In this document: piece after piece, positions 16,517-25,670 of the stretch
Numbering within the stretch: position 1 is the first letter of the stretch
How the letters are laid out: every line of letters begins with the position of its first letter
Assembly: GCF_000157895.3 (NCBI RefSeq)
Contig: NC_022663.1
Span: 1,860,001-1,924,000, forward strand
Direction of reading: 5' to 3'
DNA: 64,000 nucleotides
Origin: Mycobacterium kansasii ATCC 12478
Lineage (GTDB): Bacteria; Actinomycetota; Actinomycetes; Mycobacteriales; Mycobacteriaceae
Notes under the pieces: generated by a model
The model's input: only the letters and a program-made list of their open reading frames with translations
The model's database searches: none
What the model was told of the DNA's origin: nothing
Position numbers and translations under genes: made by a program

Positions 16517-18031
16517 GTGACCGGGGACCGCAACACCCCTCGCTGGTTTCCCCGTTCGTTACGCGGGCAATTGCTGCTCGGCGTGCTGGCTGTCGTGACC
16601 GTAGTGCTGGTGGCCGTGGGCGCCGTCTCCGTACTCAGCCTGCGCGGTTACGTCACCGCGATGAACGACGCCGAGGTCGCGGAGTCCTTACATGCGCTCA
16701 GTCACGCATACGCCAGATACCGCAACGGCGAACACACGTCGATACATACCGGTACTCCCCCGGTATCCCAGGCGCTGCTGGAGTTCACCGGGCAAACCCC
16801 GGGCAACCTCATCGCGGTGCTACGCGACGGTGTGGTCATCGGCTCGGCCGTCTTCTCCGAGGACGAACCACAGCCCGCGCCGGCCGACGTCATCCGCGCC
16901 ATCGAAGTCCAATCCTGGGACGACGGCCCCGCCCGTGTCGAAACGCTGGGCAGCCTGGGTTCCTACCAGGTTGCCAGCCGCGCCGCCGGATCCGACCGAC
17001 TCATCGTCGGCGTTTCGCTAAACCTCGCCGACCAGATCATTTCCCGCAAGAACATCACCACCACCGTGCTGGTCGCCACGGCGCTGGTGATCACGGCGGT
17101 ACTCACGGCCTGGGTGGTCGGATATGCCCTTCGGCCGCTGCGCCGGCTCGCCGCGACCGCGGCCGAAGTCGCCGCGTTGCCGCTCGCCGGCGAGGACCAC
17201 CGGATCGGCGTGCGGGTCCGACCCGAAGACACCGACCCGGACAACGAAGTCGGGATCGTGGGCCACACCCTGAATCGATTGCTGGACAACGTCGATAGCG
17301 CACTGCAGCACCGTGTCGAATCGGACCTGCGGATGCGGCAATTCATCACCGACGCCAGCCACGAGCTGCGGACCCCGCTCGCCGCAATCCAGGGTTACGC
17401 GGAACTGACTCGTCAAGACAGTTCGGCCCTGCCCCCCACCACCGAATACGCGTTGGCACGCATCGAATCGGAAGCCCGGCGGATGGCGTCATTGGTTGAC
17501 GAACTGCTGCTGCTGTCCCGGTTGGGTGAAGGCGAAGACCTGCAAACCGAAGAGCTCGACTTGACCGATCTGGTCATGAACGCCGTGAACGATGCGACGG
17601 TGGCAGCGCCGAGCCACTGTTGGGTCAAAGAGCTGCCCGACGAGCCGGTGTGGGTCAACGGCGATCATGCCCGGCTGCATCAGCTCGTCAGCAATCTGCT
17701 CACCAACGCCTGGGTGCATACCCCGCCCGGTGTCACCGTGACCACGGCGATCACCTGCCATACCGACGCGACCAACGGGTCATACGCCGAGCTGACGGTG
17801 AGCGACGACGGACCCGGCATCGATCCCGACGTCGTGCCCCAACTTTTCGAGCGGTTCGTGCGCGCCAACACGACGCGCTCGGGTGAGGCCGGCCATGGAT
17901 TGGGCCTGGCCATTGTCAACTCGATCGTCAAGGCGCATGACGGCTCGGTGACTGCAGAGTCCGCGCACGGCCACACCGTCTTTCGGGTCAGACTGCCGAT
18001 GATGGACCGGCCGGGCACGGACATCCGATAG
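16517..18031 (+). CDS. trcS: Sensor histidine kinase TrcS
   Basis: About 504 residues from GTG 16517, which lies 7 bases after the trcR stop; a longer frame from 16481 would overlap trcR. There is a membrane helix near the N-terminus (LLLGVLAVVTVVLVAVGAV), an extracytoplasmic sensor domain, a second helix (TVLVATALVITAVLTAWVV), a HAMP region, the phosphoacceptor His282 in ITDASHELRTPL, and the kinase N box (LVSNLLTNAWVHTPPG) and G boxes (DDGPGI, GHGLGLAIV). It phosphorylates TrcR. The signal sensed is unknown. Confidence 0.94.
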   Translation: MTGDRNTPRWFPRSLRGQLLLGVLAVVTVVLVAVGAVSVLSLRGYVTAMNDAEVAESLHALSHAYARYRNGEHTSIHTGTPPVSQALLEFTGQTPGNLIAVLRDGVVIGSAVFSEDEPQPAPADVIRAIEVQSWDDGPARVETLGSLGSYQVASRAAGSDRLIVGVSLNLADQIISRKNITTTVLVATALVITAVLTAWVVGYALRPLRRLAATAAEVAALPLAGEDHRIGVRVRPEDTDPDNEVGIVGHTLNRLLDNVDSALQHRVESDLRMRQFITDASHELRTPLAAIQGYAELTRQDSSALPPTTEYALARIESEARRMASLVDELLLLSRLGEGEDLQTEELDLTDLVMNAVNDATVAAPSHCWVKELPDEPVWVNGDHARLHQLVSNLLTNAWVHTPPGVTVTTAITCHTDATNGSYAELTVSDDGPGIDPDVVPQLFERFVRANTTRSGEAGHGLGLAIVNSIVKAHDGSVTAESAHGHTVFRVRLPMMDRPGTDIR

Positions 18032-18118
18032 CCGCACCGCCGCAACGGCCGTAAAACTCGCGGATGACGCCGTAAAGAAACCGTTAAGGCCGCTCCCGCC
18101 CGGCCTCGGTGGCACCTA

Positions 18119-18142
18119 GCCTCTGTCTGGGCCTCTGTCTGG
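18119..18142 (+). repeat. Tandem 12-bp repeat upstream of the kdp operon
   Basis: GCCTCTGTCTGG occurs twice back to back, 48 bases before the first small ORF of the kdp operon and in the only gap (18032-18189) between trcS and kdp. It may be a KdpE or TrcR binding site; this is inferred from position. Confidence 0.5.
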
Positions 18143-18189
18143 CCCTCTACCGGAGAGCCGTTCGTCGTTGCGTGTCGAGAAAGACAGAT

Positions 18190-18267
18190 ATGTCCGTGGT
18201 GGTTTACCTGGCGCTGACCGTGGCCGTCTTTGCCGTGCTCAACGCACTGCTGAGGTTGGACCTATGA
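18190..18267 (+). CDS. 25-residue hydrophobic peptide preceding kdpF
   Basis: ATG 18190 to TGA 18265-18267 encodes MSVVVYLALTVAVFAVLNAL and five more residues, a single membrane helix. The stop overlaps the kdpF start (ATGA), as in tightly coupled operons. Similar mini-proteins (xxVVYLALTVxxFALL) sit before kdpF in some other actinobacterial kdp operons as far as I recall. It may be an extra small subunit of the Kdp pump or a leader peptide that couples translation. Confidence 0.6.
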   Translation: MSVVVYLALTVAVFAVLNALLRLDL

Positions 18268-18353
18268 GCGCCGCCAACGCCGTCGGTCTGGCCCTTGCGG
18301 TGCTCGTGGCGCTGTTGCTGGTGGCCGCCCTGGTGTATCCGGAGAAGTTCTGA
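18264..18353 (+). CDS. kdpF: Potassium-transporting ATPase small subunit KdpF
   Basis: A 29-residue single-helix protein starting MSAANAVGLALAVLVALLLV and ending VYPEKF, the standard KdpF pattern. KdpF stabilises the KdpABC complex in the membrane. It overlaps the preceding mini-ORF (ATGA), and its stop overlaps the kdpA start (TGATG). Confidence 0.9.
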   Translation: MSAANAVGLALAVLVALLLVAALVYPEKF

Positions 18354-20023
18354 TGAGCGACACCACAGCGGCCGTGTTGTTCCTCGGGCTGCTGGTCGCC
18401 GCACTCGCGGCGGTACACGTCCCGCTCGGCGACTACATGTTTCGCGTGTACAGCTCCGAAACACACTGGCGCACAGAGCGTTTCATTTACCGATTGATCG
18501 GCGCGGATCCCGATGCCGAACAGACGTGGGCGGCGTATGCCCGTAGCGTGCTGGCTTTTTCGGCGGTGAGCGTCATATTCCTGTTCGCCCTGCAGCTGGT
18601 GCAGGACAAGCTGCCACTGCACCTTGCCCATCCGGCTACACCGATGACACCGGCACTTGCCTGGAACACGGCGGTCAGCTTCGTCACCAACACCAATTGG
18701 CAGGCATATTCCGGAGAATCCACCCAGGGGCACCTGGTGCAGATGGCCGGTTTGGCGGTGCAGAACTTCGTGTCCGCAGCGGTGGGCATGGCCGTTGCCG
18801 TGGCCCTCGTCCGGGGATTTGCCCGCAACCGCACCGGTGAACTCGGCAACTTCTGGGTGGACCTGGTGCGCGGCACGCTGCGGATCCTCCTGCCGATAGC
18901 CGTGCTGGGCGCGGTGGTGCTCGTCATGGGCGGCGTGGTCCAGAACTTCCATCTCAACGATCAGGTTGTCACCACGCTGGCCGGAACACCGCAGACCATC
19001 CCGGGCGGCCCGGTCGCCAGCCAGGAGGTGATCAAGGAACTCGGCACCAACGGCGGCGGCTTCTACAACGCCAACTCGGCACACCCGTTTGAGAACCCGA
19101 CCGCCTGGACCAACTGGGTGGAGATCTTCCTGCTGCTGGTCATCAGCTCCGCGCTGCCCCGGACGTTCGGCCGGCTGGTGGGCAGCAAGCGGCAGGGCTA
19201 CGCGATTGCGGCGATCGTCGCGGTGATCGCCGTCTTCAGCGTCACCACGATGATGTCGTTCCAGCTGCAGCACCACGGCACCGTGCCCACCGCGGTGGGT
19301 GCGTCGACCGAAGGAGTCGAGCAGCGCTTCGGAGTTGCCGACTCGGCGGTCTTCGCCGACGCCACCACGCTGACGTCCACCGGCGCCGTCGACTCGACGC
19401 ACGACTCCTACACCAGCCTGGGCGGCATGATGACGCTGTTCAACATGCAACTCGGCGAGGTCGCACCCGGCGGCACCGGCTCCGGCCTGTACGGCATCCT
19501 GATCCTGGCCGTCATCACCGTGTTCGTCGCCGGGTTGATGGTCGGGCGGACCCCGGAATACCTCGGCAAGAAGATCACGCCGCGGGAAATGAAACTGGCG
19601 GCCGGATATTTTCTGGTGACTCCGCTGATCGTGCTCGTCGGCACCGCCGTCGCGATGGCCCTGCCCGGCGCGCGCGCCGCCATGGCCAACACCGGGCCGC
19701 ACGGCTTGTCGGAGGTGCTCTACGCGTTCACCTCTGCGGCCAACAACAACGGTTCGGCGTTCGCGGGTCTGGCGGTCAACACGGTCTGGTACAACACTGC
19801 CTTGGGCCTGGCGATGCTCTTCGGGCGCTTCCTGCCGATGATTCTGGTGCTGGCACTGGCCGGTTCACTGGCCCGGCAAGGGGCGACGCCGGAGTCGGCC
19901 GGCACCTTGCCCACGCACCGGCCGCAGTTCGTCGGCCTGGTGGTCGGGGTGACCGTCATCCTGGTGGCCCTGACGTTCCTGCCTGCGCTGGCGCTCGGAC
20001 CGCTTGCCGAAGGGATCCACTGA
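18353..20023 (+). CDS. kdpA: Potassium-transporting ATPase subunit KdpA
   Basis: A 556-residue polytopic membrane protein, the potassium-binding and translocating subunit of the high-affinity Kdp pump. The repeated selectivity-filter segments are visible, for example NTNWQAYSGES, GTNGGGFYNANSAHPF and ANNNGSAFAGL. Its start is coupled to kdpF. It works with KdpB (ATPase), KdpC and KdpF to import potassium under limitation. Confidence 0.97.
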   Translation: MSDTTAAVLFLGLLVAALAAVHVPLGDYMFRVYSSETHWRTERFIYRLIGADPDAEQTWAAYARSVLAFSAVSVIFLFALQLVQDKLPLHLAHPATPMTPALAWNTAVSFVTNTNWQAYSGESTQGHLVQMAGLAVQNFVSAAVGMAVAVALVRGFARNRTGELGNFWVDLVRGTLRILLPIAVLGAVVLVMGGVVQNFHLNDQVVTTLAGTPQTIPGGPVASQEVIKELGTNGGGFYNANSAHPFENPTAWTNWVEIFLLLVISSALPRTFGRLVGSKRQGYAIAAIVAVIAVFSVTTMMSFQLQHHGTVPTAVGASTEGVEQRFGVADSAVFADATTLTSTGAVDSTHDSYTSLGGMMTLFNMQLGEVAPGGTGSGLYGILILAVITVFVAGLMVGRTPEYLGKKITPREMKLAAGYFLVTPLIVLVGTAVAMALPGARAAMANTGPHGLSEVLYAFTSAANNNGSAFAGLAVNTVWYNTALGLAMLFGRFLPMILVLALAGSLARQGATPESAGTLPTHRPQFVGLVVGVTVILVALTFLPALALGPLAEGIH

Positions 20024-20027
20024 AACC

Positions 20028-22139
20028 GTGACGCGCACCACCACTTCGGCTAGACACCTGCTCGATCCGGGGCTGCTGGTGCGGTCGCTGCCTGACGCGC
20101 TGCGCAAGCTCGACCCGCGCACCTTGTGGCGCAATCCGGTGATGTTCATCGTCGAGATCGGTGCCGGGTGGGCAACGATCCTGGCGATCGGCGACAACAC
20201 CTGGTTCAGCTGGCTCGTCGTGTTCTGGCTCTGGCTCACCGTCATTTTCGCCAACCTTGCCGAAGCGGTTGCCGAGGGACGCGGCAAAGCGCAGGCCGAC
20301 ACCTTGCGGCGGGCGAAGGCGGACACCGTCGCACACCGGCTCCGGAATTGGTCACCGGGAACTGCAGGCACACCCGAAGACCCCGAAGACGTCGCCGCGC
20401 CACTGCTGCAGCCGGGCGACATCGTCGTCGTCGCGGCGGGCGAGGTCATTCCCGGAGACGGTGACGTGGTGGAAGGCATTGCCTCCGTAGACGAATCGGC
20501 CATCACCGGCGAGTCGGCACCGGTGATCCGCGAATCCGGCGGCGACCGCTCGTCGGTGACCGGTGGTACGACCGTGCTGTCGGATCGCATCGTCATCAGA
20601 ATCACCCAAAAACCGGGCGAGAGCTTCGTGGACCGGATGATCGCGCTGGTGGAGGGCGCCAACCGGCAGAAGACCCCCAACGAGATCGCGCTCAACATCC
20701 TGCTCGCGGCGCTGACCATCATCTTCGTATTCGCGGTCGCCACGCTGCAGCCGCTGGCGATCTACTCCAAAGCCAACAACCCGGGTGTGCCCGATACCCA
20801 GGCTCTTGGCGCCGGCGGCATCAGCGGCATCGTGGCGGTCGCGCTGCTGGTGTGCTTGATTCCCACCACAATTGGGGCGCTGTTGTCGGCAATCGGGATC
20901 GCGGGCATGGACCGGCTGGTGCAACGCAACGTGCTGGCCATGTCCGGACGGGCGGTCGAGGCCGCCGGGGACGTCAACACGCTGCTGCTGGACAAGACCG
21001 GGACCATCACCCTCGGCAATCGGGAGGCATCGGAATTCATTCCGGTCCACGGGATCAGCGCCGAGGAGCTCGCCGACGCCGCACAGCTGTCCAGCCTGGC
21101 CGACGAAACACCGGAGGGGCGCTCCATCGTGGTCTACGCCAAACAGGCGTACGGATTGCGCGCCCACACCCCGGGAGACCTCGACGACGCCTCCTGGGTG
21201 GAATTCACTGCGGTGACCCGGATGTCGGGTGTCGACCTGGACGGGCGAAAGCTGCGGAAGGGAGCGGCCAGCTCGGTCGCCGAATGGGTACGCGGCAACG
21301 GCGGCGATGTTCCGGCCGAACTCGGACAGATTGTCGACGGCATCTCCGCTGCGGGGGGCACGCCGCTGGTGGTGGGCCGCGTGGATCACCGAAAAGCGCA
21401 GGTGCTCGGCGTCATTCACCTCAAGGACGTGGTCAAGCAGGGCATGCGGGCGCGCTTCGACGCGATGCGCCAGATGGGAATTCGCACCGTGATGATCACC
21501 GGTGATAACCCGTTGACCGCCAAAGCAATTGCGGACGAAGCCGGTGTCGACGACTTTCTGGCCGAGGCCACACCCGAGGACAAGCTGATGCTGATCAAGC
21601 ACGAGCAGCACGGCGGGCGCCTGGTTGCGATGACCGGCGACGGCACCAACGACGCGCCGGCGCTGGCCCAGGCCGATGTCGGGGTGGCGATGAACACCGG
21701 CACCGCCGCCGCCAAGGAAGCCGGCAACATGGTGGATCTGGATTCCGATCCCACCAAGCTCATCGAGATCGTCGAAATCGGTAAGCAATTGCTGATCACC
21801 CGCGGTGCGCTGACCACATTTTCGATCGCCAACGACATCGCCAAGTATTTCGCCATCATCCCGGCGATGTTCGTAGCCCTCTTCCCCGGCCTGGATTTGC
21901 TCAACGTGATGCGGCTACACAGCCCGCAATCGGCAATCCTGTCCGCGGTGATCTTCAATGCCGTCATCATCGTCGCGCTGATTCCACTGGCATTGCGCGG
22001 GGTTCGGTACACGCCCAGCCGTGCCTCGAAACTGCTCAGCCGCAACCTCTACCGCTACGGCGTCGGTGGGCTCATAGCGCCGTTCATCGGGATCAAGGTC
22101 ATCGACTTGGTCGTCCAACTACTGCCCGGGATGTCGTAG
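20028..22139 (+). CDS. kdpB: Potassium-transporting P-type ATPase KdpB
   Basis: About 703 residues from GTG 20028, 4 bases after the kdpA stop. It has the actuator motif TGES, the phosphorylation motif DKTGT with Asp322, the nucleotide-domain region, and the hinge motifs MITGDN and GDGTNDAPAL. It hydrolyses ATP to drive potassium entry through KdpA. The kdpC start follows immediately after its stop codon. Confidence 0.97.
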   Translation: MTRTTTSARHLLDPGLLVRSLPDALRKLDPRTLWRNPVMFIVEIGAGWATILAIGDNTWFSWLVVFWLWLTVIFANLAEAVAEGRGKAQADTLRRAKADTVAHRLRNWSPGTAGTPEDPEDVAAPLLQPGDIVVVAAGEVIPGDGDVVEGIASVDESAITGESAPVIRESGGDRSSVTGGTTVLSDRIVIRITQKPGESFVDRMIALVEGANRQKTPNEIALNILLAALTIIFVFAVATLQPLAIYSKANNPGVPDTQALGAGGISGIVAVALLVCLIPTTIGALLSAIGIAGMDRLVQRNVLAMSGRAVEAAGDVNTLLLDKTGTITLGNREASEFIPVHGISAEELADAAQLSSLADETPEGRSIVVYAKQAYGLRAHTPGDLDDASWVEFTAVTRMSGVDLDGRKLRKGAASSVAEWVRGNGGDVPAELGQIVDGISAAGGTPLVVGRVDHRKAQVLGVIHLKDVVKQGMRARFDAMRQMGIRTVMITGDNPLTAKAIADEAGVDDFLAEATPEDKLMLIKHEQHGGRLVAMTGDGTNDAPALAQADVGVAMNTGTAAAKEAGNMVDLDSDPTKLIEIVEIGKQLLITRGALTTFSIANDIAKYFAIIPAMFVALFPGLDLLNVMRLHSPQSAILSAVIFNAVIIVALIPLALRGVRYTPSRASKLLSRNLYRYGVGGLIAPFIGIKVIDLVVQLLPGMS

Positions 22140-23051
22140 ATGGTTCGCCAACATTGGGCCGCGCTGCGCGCCCTACTCGTTTTCACCGTTCTCCTCGGCG
22201 TCGGCTACCCGCTGCTCATCTGGTTGGTGGCGGGGCTTCCCGGGCTGCATGACAAGGCGCAAGGTTCCATTGTCGAAGCCGGCGGTAAGCCGGTAGGCAG
22301 CAGGCTGATCGGACAGTCCTACCTCGATGCCGCCGGCCGCCCGTTGCCGCAGTACTTCCAGGGCCGGCCGTCGGCCGCCGGTGCCGGATATGACCCGTTG
22401 TCCAGCGGCGGCAGCAATCTGGGGCCGGAGAGCATCGTGGATGCGCCCGCCGACCCGGCAAAGCTGGCTGCCGGCGCAAGTCCGGCCGAGGCCGGATTCC
22501 GGCCCGGTCTGCTGACCCAGGTGTGTTCGCGCAGTGTGGCGGTGGCGCGATTCGAGGGCCTCGAGGTGGCGGCCGGATCACGTCCGTTTTGCACACCCGG
22601 CGGCGTGGGGGCCGTGCTGTCGGTGATCGGTCCGCGCGATGCGCGCGGCAATGTCTCGCGCCCAACCAGGGTGGTCAGCGTCAACGAGCCCTGCCCGGAC
22701 GTCAAACAGCCGTTCCTGGACCGCTACGAGGGCGTAGCGGTCCAGTGCGCCGTGTTCGGCGAGAACTACTCGCTCGGCCAGATCGTGCCCATTCGTGGCG
22801 CGGCACCGGAGGTCCCGCTGGTTCCGGCCGATGCCGTCACGGCCAGCGGCAGCGGGCTGGACCCGGACATCTCCCCGGCCTATGCCGAGCTGCAGATTCC
22901 CCGGGTAGCCCGGGCCCGGCACGCCACACCGGATCAGATCCGAGCCGTGGTAACGCAGACGCGAAGCGGCCGCACCCTGGACATATTCGGCCAGGCGTGC
23001 GTCAATGTGCTGCAGCTCAATCTGGAACTCGACCGCAGATACCCGGCCTAG
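22140..23051 (+). CDS. kdpC: KdpC subunit with a large extra domain
   Basis: A 303-residue protein. The N-terminal membrane helix (about 8-32), the segment QYFQGRPSAAGAGYDPLSSG (72-91), GSNLGPESIV, and the C-terminal TASGSGLDPDISPAYAELQ and VNVLQLNLELD are classic KdpC. KdpC is normally about 190 residues; here roughly 115 extra residues (about 105-225) sit between SNLGP and TASGSGLD. The insert carries four cysteines (129, 151, 185, 203), fitting two disulfides on the outer face. KdpC stabilises the pump and assists ATP use. The insert could add a sensing or partner-binding role, which is inference. Confidence 0.94.
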   Translation: MVRQHWAALRALLVFTVLLGVGYPLLIWLVAGLPGLHDKAQGSIVEAGGKPVGSRLIGQSYLDAAGRPLPQYFQGRPSAAGAGYDPLSSGGSNLGPESIVDAPADPAKLAAGASPAEAGFRPGLLTQVCSRSVAVARFEGLEVAAGSRPFCTPGGVGAVLSVIGPRDARGNVSRPTRVVSVNEPCPDVKQPFLDRYEGVAVQCAVFGENYSLGQIVPIRGAAPEVPLVPADAVTASGSGLDPDISPAYAELQIPRVARARHATPDQIRAVVTQTRSGRTLDIFGQACVNVLQLNLELDRRYPA

Positions 23052-23074
23052 CGTTGCGGGTGGATGATGGTTGT

Positions 23075-25621
23075 GTGAGCGCCGTCGACCCCCCTCGCAA
23101 ACGCGGAGAACTCCGCATCTATCTGGGGGCGGCGCCGGGAGTCGGCAAGACGTACGCGATGCTCGGTGAAGCGCATCGCCGGCTGGAACGCGGCACCGAC
23201 CTGGTGGCGGCCGTGGTCGAGACCCATGGGCGCATGAAAACCGCTGCGCTGCTTGACGGCATCGAAATCATTCCCCCGCACTACGTCGAGTACCGCGGCA
23301 CCACGTTCCCCGAACTCGACGTGCCCGCCGTGCTGGCGCGCCACCCGCAGGTGGTACTGGTCGACGAGCTGGCCCATACCAATACCCCGGGTAGCAAAAA
23401 CCACAAACGCTGGCAAGACGTCGAGGAATTGCTCGACGCCGGAATCACCGTGATCTCCACGGTGAACATCCAGCATCTGGAAAGCCTCAACGACGTCGTC
23501 GCCCAGATCACCGGTATCGAACAGAAGGAAACCCTGCCGGATTCCGTGGTGCGGCAGGCGGCTCAGGTGGAACTCATCGACATCACACCGGAGGCGTTGC
23601 GCCGCAGGCTGTCCCACGGCAATGTCTATGCGTCCGACAAGATCGACGCGGCGTTGTCCAACTACTTCCGCCGCGGAAACCTGACCGCGCTGAGGGAACT
23701 GGCGCTGCTGTGGCTGGCCGACCAGGTGGACACCGCGCTGGCCAAATACCGCGCGGAGAACCAGATCACCGACCTGTGGGAAGCGCGCGAACGCGTCGTC
23801 GTGGCCGTCACCGGCGGCCCGGAATCAGAGACGTTGGTGCGGCGGGCATCGCGGATCGCATCGAAATCCAGTGCCGAGCTGATGGTGGTGCACGTCATCC
23901 GCGGCGACGGGCTGGCGGGTCTGTCGGAGGCGCGGATGAGCAAGATCCGCGAACTGGCCGGCAGCCTGGACGCCTCGCTGCACACCGTGGTCGGTGACGA
24001 CGTCGCCGACGCCCTGCTGGATTTCGCCCGCGAAATCAACGCCACTCAGCTGGTGATCGGCACCTCGCGCCGGACCCGGTGGGCGCGACTGTTCGAGGAG
24101 GGTATCGGCCAGGCCATCGTCGAGCGGTCGGGCAAGATCGACGTGCATTTGGTCACTCACGAGGAGTCCAGGCGCGGCCTGCGAACCACGCCGATCGCGC
24201 CCCGGGAGCGACGGGTGGCGTCTTGGCTGGCGGCGGTCATCGTCCCATCGCTGATCTGCGCGATAACCGTGGCCGTGCTGGACCGCTATCTGGACACCAG
24301 CGGTGAAAGCGCGCTGTTCTTCGTCGGGGTCCTCGTGGTGGCGCTGCTGGGAGGCGTTGCCCCGGCTGTCCTTTCGGCGGTGTTATCCAGCCTCCTGCTG
24401 AATTACTACCTGACCGATCCGCGTCACACGTTCACCATCGCCGAACCCTCGGCCGCCGTGACCGAGGCGGTCCTGCTTCTGGTGGCGGTCGCGGTCGCGG
24501 TCCTTGTGGACGGTGCGGCCAAACGAGCGCGGGAGGCCCGCCGCGCATCACAAGAGGCCGAGCTGCTGACGTTGTTCGCCGGATCGGTGCTGCGCGGCGC
24601 AGACCTGGAAACATTGCTGGAGCGAGTGCGCGAAACCTATTCGCAGCGCGCGGTCAGCATGCTGCGCGAGTATGCCGACGAAGACCGCACCCGCAGTGAA
24701 GTGGTGGCCTCTGTCGGCAAAGAGCCCTGTGCCACAGTCGATTCCGCCGACACCGCGATCGAGGTCGGTGACGACGAATTCTGGATGCTGATGGCCGGAA
24801 AGAAACTTTCCGCACGGGACCGCCGAGTGCTCAACGCGGTGGCCAGACAGGCCGCGGGTCTGGTCAGGCAGCGCGAGATGGCCGAAGAAGCCAGCCGCAC
24901 CGAAGCGATCGTGCGTGCCGACGAGCTGCGACGCTCACTGCTGTCGGCGGTCAGCCACGATCTGCGCACCCCGCTGGCCGCGGCCAAGGTCGCGGTGTCC
25001 AGCTTGCGCGCCCAGGACATCGCCTTCTCCCCGGCGGACACCGCCGAATTGCTGGCCACCATCGAAGAATCCATCGACGCGCTCACCGCGCTGGTCGGAA
25101 ACCTGCTCGATTCGTCGCGGCTTGCCGCCGGCGTGCTACGCCCGGATCTGCAGCGGGTGTACTTGGAGGAAGAGGTGCAGCGCGCGTTGGTCAGCATCGG
25201 CAAGGGCGCCACCGGCTTCTACCGATCGGCCATCGACCGCGTCAAGGTCGACGTCGGAGGCGCCGTGGTCATGGCCGATGCCGGTCTGCTGGAACGGGTC
25301 TTGGCCAACCTCATCGACAACGCGTTGCGCTATGCGCCGGACTGCGTCGTGCGGGTCAATGCCGGCCGGGTGGGCGATCGCGTGCTGATCAACGTCATCG
25401 ACGAGGGCCCCGGGGTCCCGCCGGGAAGCCAGGGGCAGATCTTCGAACCTTTTCAGCGCCTTGGCGATAACGACAACACCACCGGGGTCGGTCTGGGAAT
25501 GTCGGTGGCGCGAGGTTTCGTCGAGGCGATGGGCGGCACAGTCGCCGCGGGAGATACGCCGGGCGGCGGCCTGACCGTCGTCGTCGACCTGGCCGCGCCG
25601 CCCGAAGACGGTGACTTATGA
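23075..25621 (+). CDS. kdpD: Sensor histidine kinase KdpD
   Basis: About 848 residues from GTG 23075; the frame is open far upstream, but that part is antisense-like overlap with kdpC, and the KdpD family starts here (PPRKRGELRIYLGAAPGVGKT). It has an N-terminal KdpD domain with Walker A (18-26) and Walker B-like VLVDELAHTN, a Usp domain, four membrane helices, a GAF-like region, His628 in SAVSHDLRTPL, and an ATPase domain (NLIDNALRYAP, GVGLGMSVARGF). It senses low potassium or turgor and phosphorylates KdpE. Confidence 0.95.
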   Translation: MSAVDPPRKRGELRIYLGAAPGVGKTYAMLGEAHRRLERGTDLVAAVVETHGRMKTAALLDGIEIIPPHYVEYRGTTFPELDVPAVLARHPQVVLVDELAHTNTPGSKNHKRWQDVEELLDAGITVISTVNIQHLESLNDVVAQITGIEQKETLPDSVVRQAAQVELIDITPEALRRRLSHGNVYASDKIDAALSNYFRRGNLTALRELALLWLADQVDTALAKYRAENQITDLWEARERVVVAVTGGPESETLVRRASRIASKSSAELMVVHVIRGDGLAGLSEARMSKIRELAGSLDASLHTVVGDDVADALLDFAREINATQLVIGTSRRTRWARLFEEGIGQAIVERSGKIDVHLVTHEESRRGLRTTPIAPRERRVASWLAAVIVPSLICAITVAVLDRYLDTSGESALFFVGVLVVALLGGVAPAVLSAVLSSLLLNYYLTDPRHTFTIAEPSAAVTEAVLLLVAVAVAVLVDGAAKRAREARRASQEAELLTLFAGSVLRGADLETLLERVRETYSQRAVSMLREYADEDRTRSEVVASVGKEPCATVDSADTAIEVGDDEFWMLMAGKKLSARDRRVLNAVARQAAGLVRQREMAEEASRTEAIVRADELRRSLLSAVSHDLRTPLAAAKVAVSSLRAQDIAFSPADTAELLATIEESIDALTALVGNLLDSSRLAAGVLRPDLQRVYLEEEVQRALVSIGKGATGFYRSAIDRVKVDVGGAVVMADAGLLERVLANLIDNALRYAPDCVVRVNAGRVGDRVLINVIDEGPGVPPGSQGQIFEPFQRLGDNDNTTGVGLGMSVARGFVEAMGGTVAAGDTPGGGLTVVVDLAAPPEDGDL

Positions 25622-25670
25622 CCCGCGCCGGCGACGATGCAGAGCGAAGCGATGAAGAGGAGCGGCGCCG

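Noticed and set aside
22523..23074. Upstream extension of the kdpD frame through kdpC
   Set aside because: It reads through kdpC in another frame with Arg/Gly-rich nonsense; KdpD homology begins at 23075.
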